Shown here: in pieces, positions 9,379 to 19,161 of the stretch
How positions within the stretch are numbered: the first letter of the stretch is position 1
How the letters are laid out: each line of letters begins with the position of its first letter
Source of the DNA: Punctularia strigosozonata HHB-11173 SS5
Taxonomy: Eukaryota > Basidiomycota > Agaricomycetes > Corticiales > Punctulariaceae
NCBI RefSeq assembly: GCF_000264995.1
Contig: NW_006767447.1
Location: 392,307-420,934 of the forward strand
Length of the DNA: 28,628 bases
Reading direction: 5' to 3'
Notes under the pieces: generated by a model
Told to the model about the DNA's origin: nothing
The model's database searches: none
What the model saw: the letters and a program-made list of their open reading frames with translations, nothing else
Position numbers and translations under genes: made by a program

Positions 9379-12028
9379 AAGTGCAATTGTTTTCTTCTCA
9401 CCAGTTCCTCAGCCCAGAAGCGATGAGTCTCACAGAAGATCAACTTTGAAGCCCTCGCACACAGCTGTGGCTTGTCGATAGATCGCCCCATGAGCCCTGT
9501 CTCCCCAACTTCTTTTCCACCATCCTCTCCAGGACTCCATGCCAAAAGGGTCCGAGTAGAGGTTAGATAACGTAAAGATGACCCACAATGTGCCTTACAT
9601 CATGTTATGGTGCTACCTTCCTTCGATATTAGTTGCCTGGAGAAGGGATCTCAATATGATGTGGAATGGGCCACTGTGCATCCAAGTGCCGTCGATAATG
9701 TAACGGTTGAAGCTGTCAGAATGGTGAGTTCAGAATCAGCTACATTGTCCCATGTTAAGTGACCCTTCCATGCTTCAGTCGCACAAAGCTCTGCACAGAA
9801 CTTCAGCAACGTATTGAGAGGTGAACTGTTGACTTGTATACACACTTGGATTGCAAAAATGCAAGAAGCCTCTGACGACGAATGCTGGAAACAAATTCTA
9901 TGGACTGTCACGCCCATGGGCACCAAGGAGATCTTTGTTTCACATCTCAATGAGAGACAGGCACACCTGAAGGCGGAGAAGAACCAGCTGAAGGGCCTTC
10001 CTGAAATTCAGAACCTTTTGGGAATAGTTAGTGGTCCCATTGAATATCAGCTAGCGCATGTTGTGTTGAATATATGAAACCTATGTTTAGCTGGAGAATG
10101 GACAGGATACTGCTAATCCAGGGGCAGTTGAAGGACTGTGGCAGTTTGTTTGGAATGTTGTTTGCCAGAAACACCACTATGGGGACTCTGAATCTAAGGT
10201 CCACAAAATGTTTATTGAGCGTGCACGGCCGATGAAGAATACTCTGCTTCATGTCAAGAAAGCAGTGAAGATGATCAGAAAAGAGGCAATAGGGCTTGGT
10301 TACACCCAGTCAATTTCTTTTATATTGTATCAGCAGATCGGTGTTTTTTAAGCGGTGAAGTTCTTAGGGTTAGCAGGAAAGGCTATGTTTGAATCTAAGG
10401 CATCTTTCACTCAAGCCTTAGAGAGTGGTCAGATCCTTGACCATCATGTTATTTGTCTGGAGGAGGACAACTTTCACCTGGTGAAAGTGCCTGATGATAA
10501 GAAAGCTGTCGCATACATATATTATGGAAGAAGGACGATGATGCAGATACTGCTCCTCATGAAGACAAGGTAGTATGTGTTGTTGCAGTCACCCTGAGCA
10601 GTAGCAGACTAATTTTCCTAATTACAGTTCAGATACGTGGTTTACAATTTTGACCAACTGCTGAATGCGGTTCTCCAAGACGACATCGTACAAGCACTCA
10701 AGGACAGTAACATGTACTGTTTGCTTGCTGACCAATATAGCACTGCTGTGACACACTCAGACAAAAAGGCATCTATGGGCCTAATGACAAAGGCCCAGAA
10801 TTCTGTGCATCAGACAAACAATGCACCCTACATCCCAGCGGACAGACTATCTAGTCATAGGGGGCTCTTTGACCCTGCAGCACCCCAGTTACGACTGCCA
10901 TTACGTGTGGGTGAGGCTTTAATGGGTATGTCACAAAGTTGGGATCATCGTATCACTACTGAGCATTTGCATAGTCCAGCAAGCAGTCAACTTTATGCTG
11001 CTGGAAGCATTTATGCCACATCAGGCCAAGATCATGATGGTGAACAGATTTTCGACTTTTATTGGTCCATGATTTTTTTTAGAACTCTCTAGACCAAAAC
11101 CCAAGAAAGTCATTCATTGAATGCATTGGGATATCCAAATTTGTCCCGCTTTGCATCATATGCTTATTGTGCAGGGCTGTATCTAGACAATGATGCCAAA
11201 GTTTCTATGAGAGAAGTCGTACATCGCCCTGAATCTGTAGGCTCATTGCATTTCTCATGTGACTTATCTGACAATAGTGCAAGATGAGTCCACAAGAAGG
11301 AAACTTTGTCTACGGTAATTACAAGGTCGCTGTCGAACTTAAGGGGGGAACATGGTGGTGTTGGGTTGCTACCAATGATCAACATGGTACAACCATGAAC
11401 TCCTTAGCAGTGACCAACCCATGTAGCTGGACGACTGCAGCTTGCTACTGAAAACTGGCCATAGAAGGATGTTGGACAATTGTGGATGTGATACCGAAGA
11501 AGGTCTACAGCTCATTGGTAGCCTGACTGGTGCTCGAACGGGATAAGAATCCATTGTATTAAGTACAATGTCACCAGGATATGTATTCATGAATCTCCCT
11601 ATAGCCCACTGTAGGTAGTACTATCTAATCGTGTTGTGTCTCCTGGGCAAAGGCCAACACCGCATCTGGGCATATCGTATCTGCAGCACTGAGCATGATA
11701 ATTCCCATCTTGTAGAGACAGCTTTCCAGCTACGGTAGAGTGATTGAAGAGTGTTTGATTGAGGTCATCGTGAGCCTCAGCATTCTTGCCCCCCTAGTCG
11801 GCGATGCCTGCTGAAAGCAGAGCTCAAGAGCGTCAAAATCTGGAGAATCAAAAAGGAACTTACCATGGGCGGCTCCTTCGACACCTGACATTGCTTCTTG
11901 GACTTGCGCTGAGATTGCTGCACCTCAAAGGTGGGGGGCAATTAGCCTAACATGCAGACACGTAGATAGAGCAGAGTTGAACTCACATCCTCCCTGGCAC
12001 CAGTAAACTGTCGTTGTGTTCTTTGAGC
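9379..12028. other. ~2.65-kb unrecognised segment inside copia-2
   Basis: This block separates the two halves of the copia-2 integrase. Its edges, placed by where copia similarity stops, are good to perhaps 30 bp. I see neither terminal inverted repeats nor a target duplication at the edges. The middle (about 9814-11290) is coding-like on the plus strand. The part from 11300 to 11950 shows no gene I can support. It could be a mobile element, a captured gene or filler DNA. Confidence 0.6.
9814..11092 (+). pseudogene. Unrecognised coding remnant with a candidate intron
   Basis: Three stretches read like protein. The first (about 9814-10077) includes WIAKMQEASDDECWKQILWT and an acidic/lysine-rich helix. 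The second (about 10355-10569) includes SGQILDHHVICLEEDNFHLV and an acidic end. The third (10628-11092) includes YNFDQLLNAVLQDDIVQALK and a segment rich in Ser, Asp and His. Between the second and third lies GTAGTATG...GACTAATT...TTACAG (10570-10627, 58 bp), with good splice ends, a branch-point-like CTAAT and the length typical of basidiomycete introns. I do not recognise the family. The region does not read through as one frame, so it is probably dead. It may be a captured host gene or part of an unknown element. Confidence 0.45.
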
Positions 12029-12780
12029 CGCCTGCGTCCACAATTGGACTGGACAGGGATAGGACCGTGGACGTCCATGTGAATGAGGTCCAGGGCCTCT
12101 GACGCCCACCAGGAGGCCCTCAGAGGCACAGGAGGCCAGTGCAGCTTGCCCAAGATGCAAGGCTCATAGATGGCATCTGGAGCGGTGTCTGAGTTGAGCT
12201 TGAGGCTGGAGACGCTGTCCTCCTTCAGCATCCGGCGCACGTAGTCCACGTTGACGTGCCCAAAGCGCCAATGCCAGAGCTCCAGGTCCAGGGCGCAGGT
12301 GCTGGCAGGCTGGGCGTGCTCCAGGGCTGGCAGGGTGCACCTGTTGACAATGGTGGCATTGGAATCACTCACAGACACGGTGAACAGCTTGGTGGTACCT
12401 CGAACAAAGGCCATAAGGCCCCTGGTGATCACAACACGAATGGATTTGTGCTGAGTGAGATACAGGACTGATAGGAGGTTAGAGCAAAGCTCTGGGACAT
12501 GTAGCACCCTGGTCCACTCCACTAGATGTGATTCCTGACCCTCCACCACTGGCTGGAAGTGAACGGAGCCAACACCGATGGCATAGACGAGTATGTGAGT
12601 CAGCAGGGCAAATGGGGACGTTGTAGGGCATGTAGGAGACGAACCAGTGATGGTGAGGTGGCATATGAGCAGTGGCCCCTGTATCGGCGGTCCAGTCAGC
12701 GCTGGGGACGTCTAGAACAGTGGGGAGGGGCTCAGGCAACAAGGAGACACTTGCATTGCCAGCCAACTCGACATGGATGG
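12029..12780 (-). pseudogene. copia-2 protease and N-terminal integrase (fossil)
   Basis: The minus strand shows the aspartic protease (PSADWTADTGATAHM), the hydrophobic LHVPELCSNLLSVLYL segment, the integrase zinc-binding region (LELWHWRFGHVNVDYVRRML with downstream cysteine), and LDLIHMDVHGPIPVQSN, the start of the integrase core. All have counterparts in the same order in copia-1. It lies next to the LTR at 12781. It is part of a broken element. Confidence 0.85.
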
Positions 12781-13228
12781 TGTCAGGGTAAGCACTGGAC
12801 CTCCTAGGAGCAGCGTGGATCCCTTGGGATGGTGGCAGAGACGCTGTCGCACAAGCCAGGAAAGCAACTGAGAGAACAAGTCTGAGTTGCTCCCCGGTGC
12901 AACAGGCGACTATATAGCAGCTGAATAATCCATCAGCAAAACAAGGGACGGTCCAATGAGAGAGAGGGAGGCTCCTCAGGTGCCTGGCACGTGACCAGTG
13001 TAACGGCCTAGGAAGGCTGCACAATGTGCAGAGGCCCTAGGAGTGCTGAGTGGCAGAGCCAACAGGGGAAATGCCAAAAGGAGCATGCGGGAAGCCTAGG
13101 AAGGTGTGGGAGAGTATGGCCAAATAGGGAAGTGGAAGCATTAGGAGGTATGAGCAAATGGGGAAAGAAGTGGAACCAAAGGGGAAACAATGGGGGCATG
13201 AGGCAAGTGTGGGAGGCATGCCCTGACA
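12781..13228 (-). repeat. LTR of copia-2
   Basis: On the minus strand it runs from TGTCAGGGCATG to a CTGACA end, with 6-bp inverted termini TGTCAG/CTGACA. It matches the solo LTR at 20791-21303 throughout except for an extra duplication in that copy. A TATA-like CTATATAG lies at 12910-12917. No target duplication is visible here. It is the left (5') LTR in the orientation of copia-2. Confidence 0.88.
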
Positions 13229-13241
13229 CCCTCAGATTGGA

Positions 13242-14490
13242 GGACATATCTACTATTCTAAGACATAATAAAGATAAAGAAGGAGATGAATACCTTCTAA
13301 TACTGCTACTGAAGCAACACATGAAGGACAGCCGAGCTGAAGACCTTGGACTGGTGGAATGGTTCAATATCAGACCTAAGGAAGAGAAGGCCGATGAGGT
13401 TGATAACCATGAGGTCAACAAAAATAGAACAAACAAAACAACGATGCCTACTGCACACCAATTATTCATTGCTCCACAGGTGATGGCAATAAAGACGATA
13501 CAGAAGATGATCTGTACGCGTTGCTGGATCCTGTTGATGGGAACCGAAGAAACAGTACACCACAACTGATGGGAACAGCCCCACCACCATGTGCCCAAAC
13601 TCCCCTAGCACAGGCTGTAATGGCATCACCCACTCACTGTAAGCCACCAGATGAGTAACATACTATTGAGTATAGGCTCTGGGAGTAACCTCAGTAATGG
13701 TAGTAGTAGCTCCAGGAGTAGTGGAAGAAGCCGACTACCAGACAGACAGGGAAACACACCTTGGAGCACCCCAGGAAGCAGGGGAAATTCTGGATCAGAC
13801 CTGGATGACAACAGTGATGGCAACCCTGAGAATGATTTGTGGATGCCAACACCCAGACTGCCAAGAAATGATGAGCACCCTGCTAGAGAAGAGTTGTACA
13901 TACCATTCAGTAATGAATTCACTGGACGTAGTCTACGAAGTATCTATCATAAAAAGATTAGATATATGATAGAACTGTATGTAGGGACATACAGTGAACC
14001 AGTCCTAAATACAAAGAATCAAAAACCACCAAGCCCAGACCGATGGGACACCCAGAATGATGTAGACAAATTCTTAGATTGGCCTGAGTCGCTTCTCAGA
14101 TATTCCATACTCACCAGTCTGTCTGGACGAAATCAAGATCTCAATCGTAAGCTGCACATACTGGCCCGATTAGGTCAGAAGGTGTGTCATTGGTGGTGCT
14201 TGAAAGTGTCTAGAATGAATCCCAGAATGCCGATCCTGACATTTACAATTGATATGTTCAACCACTTTGTGGTCAATATAACTCTTGAGAAAGCTATCCA
14301 AAAAATAAAGAAATCAAGTTTGATCCCAAAGCCAGAGTACAGTGTTTCTACAATGAATTGATGGAAGCATCATGGAGGTTATTACAGCCTCCATCGGAAG
14401 TGGATATGTCAGAACATTTCTTACAAAATTACCTACTCCGTATATGATGCACCTAATGTGCAATAAGGATGTACAAACTGGTATTACTAA
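13242..14490 (+). pseudogene. Ty3/gypsy-type gag fossil, running into the gap
   Basis: The plus-strand text, in more than one frame, resembles the gag of fungal Ty3/gypsy elements: a Ser/Asp/Glu-rich N-terminal region, then PSPDRWDTQNDVDKFLDWPE, SLLRYSIL, a tryptophan pair near 14190 (HWWCLKV) and FYNELMEASWRLLQPPS near 14350, the pattern of the Retrotrans_gag family. Local composition is more AT-rich than the copia elements beside it. No LTR of this element is seen on the left, where the copia-2 LTR ends at 13228; the right side is lost in the N gap. It is an old, broken fossil. Confidence 0.7.
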
Positions 14491-14537
14491 ACTACAAGAT
14501 ATGGTTGGGTAGGCAATTGCATACGAGAATGACTAAC

Positions 14538-15496
14538 NNNNNNNNNNNNNNNNNNNNNNNNNNNNNNNNNNNNNNNNNNNNNNNNNNNNNNNNNNNNNNN
14601 NNNNNNNNNNNNNNNNNNNNNNNNNNNNNNNNNNNNNNNNNNNNNNNNNNNNNNNNNNNNNNNNNNNNNNNNNNNNNNNNNNNNNNNNNNNNNNNNNNNN
14701 NNNNNNNNNNNNNNNNNNNNNNNNNNNNNNNNNNNNNNNNNNNNNNNNNNNNNNNNNNNNNNNNNNNNNNNNNNNNNNNNNNNNNNNNNNNNNNNNNNNN
14801 NNNNNNNNNNNNNNNNNNNNNNNNNNNNNNNNNNNNNNNNNNNNNNNNNNNNNNNNNNNNNNNNNNNNNNNNNNNNNNNNNNNNNNNNNNNNNNNNNNNN
14901 NNNNNNNNNNNNNNNNNNNNNNNNNNNNNNNNNNNNNNNNNNNNNNNNNNNNNNNNNNNNNNNNNNNNNNNNNNNNNNNNNNNNNNNNNNNNNNNNNNNN
15001 NNNNNNNNNNNNNNNNNNNNNNNNNNNNNNNNNNNNNNNNNNNNNNNNNNNNNNNNNNNNNNNNNNNNNNNNNNNNNNNNNNNNNNNNNNNNNNNNNNNN
15101 NNNNNNNNNNNNNNNNNNNNNNNNNNNNNNNNNNNNNNNNNNNNNNNNNNNNNNNNNNNNNNNNNNNNNNNNNNNNNNNNNNNNNNNNNNNNNNNNNNNN
15201 NNNNNNNNNNNNNNNNNNNNNNNNNNNNNNNNNNNNNNNNNNNNNNNNNNNNNNNNNNNNNNNNNNNNNNNNNNNNNNNNNNNNNNNNNNNNNNNNNNNN
15301 NNNNNNNNNNNNNNNNNNNNNNNNNNNNNNNNNNNNNNNNNNNNNNNNNNNNNNNNNNNNNNNNNNNNNNNNNNNNNNNNNNNNNNNNNNNNNNNNNNNN
15401 NNNNNNNNNNNNNNNNNNNNNNNNNNNNNNNNNNNNNNNNNNNNNNNNNNNNNNNNNNNNNNNNNNNNNNNNNNNNNNNNNNNNNNNNNNNNNNNN
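14538..15496. other. Assembly gap (959 N)
   Basis: This is a run of N. True content and possibly true length are unknown. It follows a gypsy gag, so the collapsed or unresolved sequence is probably repetitive. Confidence 0.99.
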
Positions 15497-16152
15497 AATA
15501 TTTGAAAAAGCAGTAAATTTAATTAAAAGCATGCTATGTAGAAGTAGGTCAGTTGCTATTTAGTGCTATATAGAAATTATACGTAATATAGTTCAAAGTA
15601 CTAGTTACATAGTGATATATAGCTTATAGGTGCAGTCAATATAGCACTCATAGATTTGGTATGTATCTGTATAGTGGTGATAGCAGGGCTCCCAACTTAC
15701 ACCTACCATGATTGAAGTCAGTGTCAGGTCCTGAACTGTAATGTTAGCTTATACATTATCAGATATATGCATGAATAAAATATGTACAAGGTGGCTAAGT
15801 ATCAAGGAGCTTCTGCTATGTGAATGGACATAGTGGCCAACGCGGACTTAGAGATTCAACGTGAAATCATGTGTCACGTGACAGCCTCCGGTTTGTCATC
15901 TTAGCCCACCGTGCTGGCAAGTACACTCAACATTGCGCTGGCAAGAGCGTTGTGATGTGAATAAGATCAAGAGTGATCAAAGTGTGTTCACATGGTTAGT
16001 ATCTCAAGTGGCACAATCAGAGAGTTCAAGTCTTGTAACTAAGCAACTTGAGAAGTTACAAAAGTTGCCCCTCCTCTGTTGGGACCTTGGTGTACTTATA
16101 TTCTACCGTAAGTCCCTAATAATATAGAAGTGGAGCATGCTGATGAATCAAA
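15497..16152. other. AT-rich stretch without a supportable gene
   Basis: The first 150 bp carry TATAGC/GCTATA-like motifs and an ATATAGTTCAAAG segment, resembling the subterminal parts of TE1 and TE2, so a further copy of that family may be partly hidden in the gap. The remainder shows no open frame or motif of note. It ends at the left inverted end of TE1. Confidence 0.4.
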
Positions 16153-16164
16153 CATCTGAAAAAA

Positions 16165-16420
16165 TCTAGATCACTATATGGCACTACATAGTCCTATGTA
16201 GCCTCCATAGGTCCATAGCAATGTCCTTTTGCTACCCATGCTAAATATCTGCAAGCCAATGCTATCATAGTGCTACAGGTGCTATAGTAGGTACTGTTAT
16301 GGCTACAGTAGCTATGTAGGTCACACCTCAGTGCTACATAGCTCACACATCAGTGCTATTGAAACTATATATCCCATGTAAACTCTACAGCCACCATATG
16401 CTCAATGGATATTGTAGTCA
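16165..16420. repeat. Left subterminal TATAGC/GCTATA-rich tract of TE1
   Basis: Many short copies of GCTAT, CATAGC and GCTACATAG occur in both orientations. The matching tract of TE2 (22450-22690) shares the order of motifs, including CACTACATAGTCC near the start and an ATATGCTCA segment near the end. Clustered subterminal motifs of this type are binding sites for transposase in some DNA transposons; that role here is inference. Confidence 0.55.
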
Positions 16421-16722
16421 TCTAAGTAAAAGTGCTTTTTATTTACTTATTATTTAACACATGTAATCATTCAAAGAATTATTGATTTCATCATATCATA
16501 TACAACTTACAAAAGTGTAACCAATGCTACTCGTCAACGTATCAATTACATAAGCACTACAGACATGCAACAGATGAGGTCAGACAGACAAGGGGGCCAT
16601 GGTAAATGCACGGTGCATGCATTGCGTTGACCGGACCGGGCACATTGCATCGGCCAGGAAGAAGGCAGGGCAAGAGGCGGGGAGGCACTGGACAAAGGCT
16701 GGTGTTTGGTGGGGAGGCAAAG

Positions 16723-17272
16723 CCAAGCATGACCGCATTCACAGCTGGGGCTCATGCTTGGGGGAAGGAGGGCAAAAGAGGAAGCCGAGCCTGATCACGT
16801 TGGTGGCTCGGGCTCTGTGACGGGCGGAGGTAGGCCAGGCATTAGGTGGAGGTGGGCCAGAGGCAGGAGGGTGGCAGGGAAGCGACACCAAACACAGCCA
16901 CGTTGGCAGCCTGCACTTGGTGTTGGACGAAGGGGGGAGTGAAGGGGGCCACGAGGGTGAGAGGCGACACCGAATGTGATCGCACTGGTGGCTCACGTTC
17001 GGCATTTGATGGAGGGCACGAGGGTGAGAGGCAACACCAAACACAACCATATTGGCAGCTCGTGTTGGGCAAAGGAAGCCGCAAGGGTGAGAGGTGACGC
17101 CCAATGTGAGCACATTGGTGGCTCGTGTTTGGCGTTGGGCAATGGGGGCTGCGAGGGTGAGAGGCGATGCCAAATGCAACCACGTTGGCGGCTTGCATTT
17201 GGTGTTGGGCAATTGAGGGTGCAAGGGAGGTAGGCAATGCCAAGCCTGACCACATTGGCGGCTCATGCTTGG
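16723..17272. repeat. Array of ~8 hairpins with changing arms and constant loop
   Basis: Units begin at 16723, 16785, 16888, 16970, 17037, 17100, 17170 and 17240. Except for the first (19-base loop), each is 10-base arm, 13-base loop, 10-base arm. Perfect or nearly perfect examples are CCAAGCATGA/TCATGCTTGG, CCGAATGTGA/TCACGTTCGG (one G-T pair) and CCAAATGCAA/TTGCATTTGG. Loops follow roughly NCACGTTGGYRGC. Arms differ between units but remain complementary, with paired changes at arm positions 3 and 5 to 9. The units at 16888, 17037 and 17100 pair less well. Linkers carry GAGGGTGAGAGGCGA-like sequence, with a period mostly of 62-70 bp. Open frames crossing the array look like by-products of GC-rich repeats. 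Confidence 0.75.
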
Positions 17273-17353
17273 TGGGGTGTGCACTTGTCGGCACAGAGAG
17301 GGCAACGGCACACTTGCCAGTGCCGCGTCCAGTGCCTTTGCAAGCATGTGAGC

Positions 17354-17497
17354 CAGTGCACTGGCAAGCCCGGCAGATAGTGCACTTGCCAGCACGGTGG
17401 GCAGCACACTTTCCAGCACGGTGAGCAGTGCACTTGCCAGCGCGATGGGCAGTGCTTTTGCCGGCACGGTGGGCGGTGCACCTGCAAGTGCGGTGGA
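17354..17497. repeat. 24-bp tandem array (about 6 units)
   Basis: Clear units start at 17378, 17402, 17426, 17450 and 17474, with a weaker one before. The consensus is close to CAGTGCACTTGCCAGCACGG plus TGGG. Read on the minus strand it encodes an eight-residue repeat like CTAHRAGK, but I see no evidence for translation. It lies in the core of TE1, right of the hairpin array, and is absent from TE2. Confidence 0.75.
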
Positions 17498-17764
17498 CAA
17501 AGACAGTGAGCTGGACTCGGAGACTTGAGTTAACCAAATATGTCATGATTTGATCATGTGACCTGTGTCAGGTGCCACGTTGATTTGTCTTGAATGTATA
17601 AGTCCAAGTGCCTCCCTCAGATAGCACAAACTTATTCACCTTGTAGATAGTTAGAAGTATATATCATCTAACAGTATATAGAGATATTGACATTGCAGTT
17701 CAAGACCTGAGTAATGAAGGTATATGAGAGACAGGACGGAGTGCGAACGGAACAAGCGGCTGGT

Positions 17765-17922
17765 CTAGTAGATAGATAAGTCTCACTGCTCGGGTATGGG
17801 AACAAGTCCATATTCATGTACCTAGTAGATAGATAACTACGGTACATTAGCTTTCGGTACAGGGTATATACAAAAGAGGGACTCACGTCTCACTGCTCGG
17901 GTATGGGAGCAAGTGAGACGTG
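17765..17922. repeat. Short direct repeats and a strong hairpin in TE1
   Basis: CTAGTAGATAGATAA occurs at 17765 and 17822. A 28-bp segment starting GTCTCACTGCTCGGGTATGG occurs at 17780 and 17887 with one difference. The second copy forms a hairpin at 17884-17922: CACGTCTCACT pairs with AGTGAGACGTG, then GCTC with GAGC past one unpaired base, around an 8-base loop. A further AGTGAGAC follows at 17933. Confidence 0.7.
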
Positions 17923-18104
17923 CACTCGCGAAAGTGAGACGATTATCTGAGGCAGAAGTATAAGTTTTCGTGTCCTAATAAGTCCATACCATGCGAAGGC
18001 ACACGCGCCGTGCGCGCAATGGCCGACACGACGTCCGTTTGCATGCTCATCAACCGTTTATCTCCAGCACTGAGACTGGTTTATATCATGGTATTGTGAA
18101 ATGG

Positions 18105-18350
18105 CAGACCTGCTATCACCACTATACAGATACATCCCATATTTATGGGTGCTATATTGACTGCACCTATGAGCTATGTATCATTACATAGCTATAGCAC
18201 TGCACTATGTTGTCTTTAAATACTATATAGGGCTATGTAGCAACTGACCAACATCTACATAGCACTCATAGCACTCTATAGCAACTAACCTACATCTATA
18301 TAGCACCCATAGCACTACAATAGTGACTATAGTTCTGAGGGGCAGCTATA
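18105..18350. repeat. Right subterminal TATAGC/GCTATA-rich tract of TE1
   Basis: It has dense GCTATA, TATAGC and CATAGCACT motifs, ending in AGTTCTGAGGGGCAGCTATAT just inside the right inverted end. TE2 has the same order at 23480-23735, ending AGTTCAAAGGGGCAGCTATA. This supports common descent of the two elements. Confidence 0.6.
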
Positions 18351-18372
18351 TGGATCAAGATTTTCTCAGATG

Positions 18373-19161
18373 AAGGGGACACGTAAGCATCCAGCAAACA
18401 AAAAAGGAAAGTAGCGAGGGTGTCGACAGTGTCAACGACCAAACCGCTACACAGGCCCTCCTGAAGTGGAAACTGCTTCACCAAAACAGGTAATGTCCCA
18501 CCCTCCTTCACTTGTGGCGGCGCTCACACCATATCATCTCTCTTCACCTTAGCCCGCACACTCCCCATCAACACATAGTTGATAACATCCAGATCCGAAA
18601 ACGAATAGTCTCGGCACCCATGAAGTTCAACACCTGCTGCGGGAGAATTGCAAGAGTCTGGGTTATTTCTTGGCAGGTGGTGGTGGTTGGATGGCTCATG
18701 GTGTGGACAACAACAGCTACAGATGGCCTTGCAAATAGCGTTGGGGAACAGGATTGATTGAGTCCTTGAATGTTGGCATGGGTTTCATTCTTGGCACTGA
18801 TATCATGGTCGAGTAGGGATAGCGAGGCGGCCAATGGATTGATGACCCCATGAATGGCGGTCCAAAGTTCATTGTACCCCAAAGGGATGGTTTCTTCAAG
18901 GATGGCAGAACTGTCGCAAACACTGTCGTCATAGCGAGGAAGTTGGTCAACAAAGCACCAGTGCCAGACCGTGAAAGGGCTGCCAGCTGAAGGTGGGGGG
19001 ATCTGATCAATCCAGAACTCCAACAGGTGGCATTCGTCCAATGCAATATTGTACCAAATTCCGCCAATGAAGACCTGAGGATTGTCAACACGGCCGTGAG
19101 AGTGCAACTCGAGATTGTACCTGTGAGCTCGCTGGCGGGAAAGCCTGATTGTGGGAGACAC
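18373..19161 (-). pseudogene. Unrecognised minus-strand coding remnant cut by TE1
   Basis: A minus-strand frame of 197 codons (18568-19161) reads like protein, with segments such as NPQVFIGGIWYNIALDECHL, FWIDQIPPPSAG and PFTVWHWCFVDQLPRYDD. A second frame continues leftwards (DLDVINYVLMGSVRAKVKRD, then, past one TGA, LVVDTVDTLATFLFCLLDAY) up to the right end of TE1, where it stops. I do not recognise the family. The change of frame near 18600-18750 could be an intron or a lesion. TE1 removed or displaced its 3' end; what lies left of TE1 does not read as its continuation. It is probably a dead host gene or part of an unknown element. Confidence 0.4.

Larger units (their letters stand above)
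6988..13228 (-). mobile_element. Second Ty1/copia fossil (copia-2), minus strand, interrupted
   Basis: Read on the minus strand, an LTR (13228-12781), protease and N-terminal integrase (12780-12029), integrase core (9378-8531), linker and reverse transcriptase (to 6988) come in copia order. About 2.65 kb of unrelated DNA (9379-12028) separates the two integrase parts. Protein wording differs clearly from copia-1, so it is a separate family. Only one LTR is seen. It is broken in several places and older-looking than copia-1. Confidence 0.85.
16153..18372. mobile_element. TE1: non-autonomous element with inverted ends
   Basis: The left end reads CATCTGAAAAAATCTAGATC and the right end, reversed, CATCTGAGAAAATCTTGATC, giving about 20-bp imperfect terminal inverted repeats. 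AT-rich tracts packed with TATAGC/GCTATA motifs lie inside each end and surround a GC-rich repetitive core. TE2 shares the ends, the subterminal tracts and the core motif. No transposase is recognisable, so it would depend on an unseen autonomous partner. A target-site duplication is not evident, so the exact outermost base is uncertain by one to three bp. The superfamily is unknown. Confidence 0.6.

Noticed and set aside
13024-13240. Start of a 181-codon plus frame at 13024
   Set aside because: Its first 70 codons are the copia-2 LTR read antisense; only the part beyond about 13242 belongs to the gypsy gag fossil.
14469-15563. Long open frames over the gap
   Set aside because: They consist almost entirely of N and carry no information.
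16723-17272. CRISPR-like array
   Set aside because: Spacing is regular, but the repeated part is a hairpin loop with related arms, linkers are also repeated, there are no unique spacers, and the host is a eukaryote.
16739-17500. 253-codon minus frame and overlapping long frames on both strands
   Set aside because: Several frames are open at once because of GC-rich tandem repeats with few stops; the translations only mirror the repeat units.
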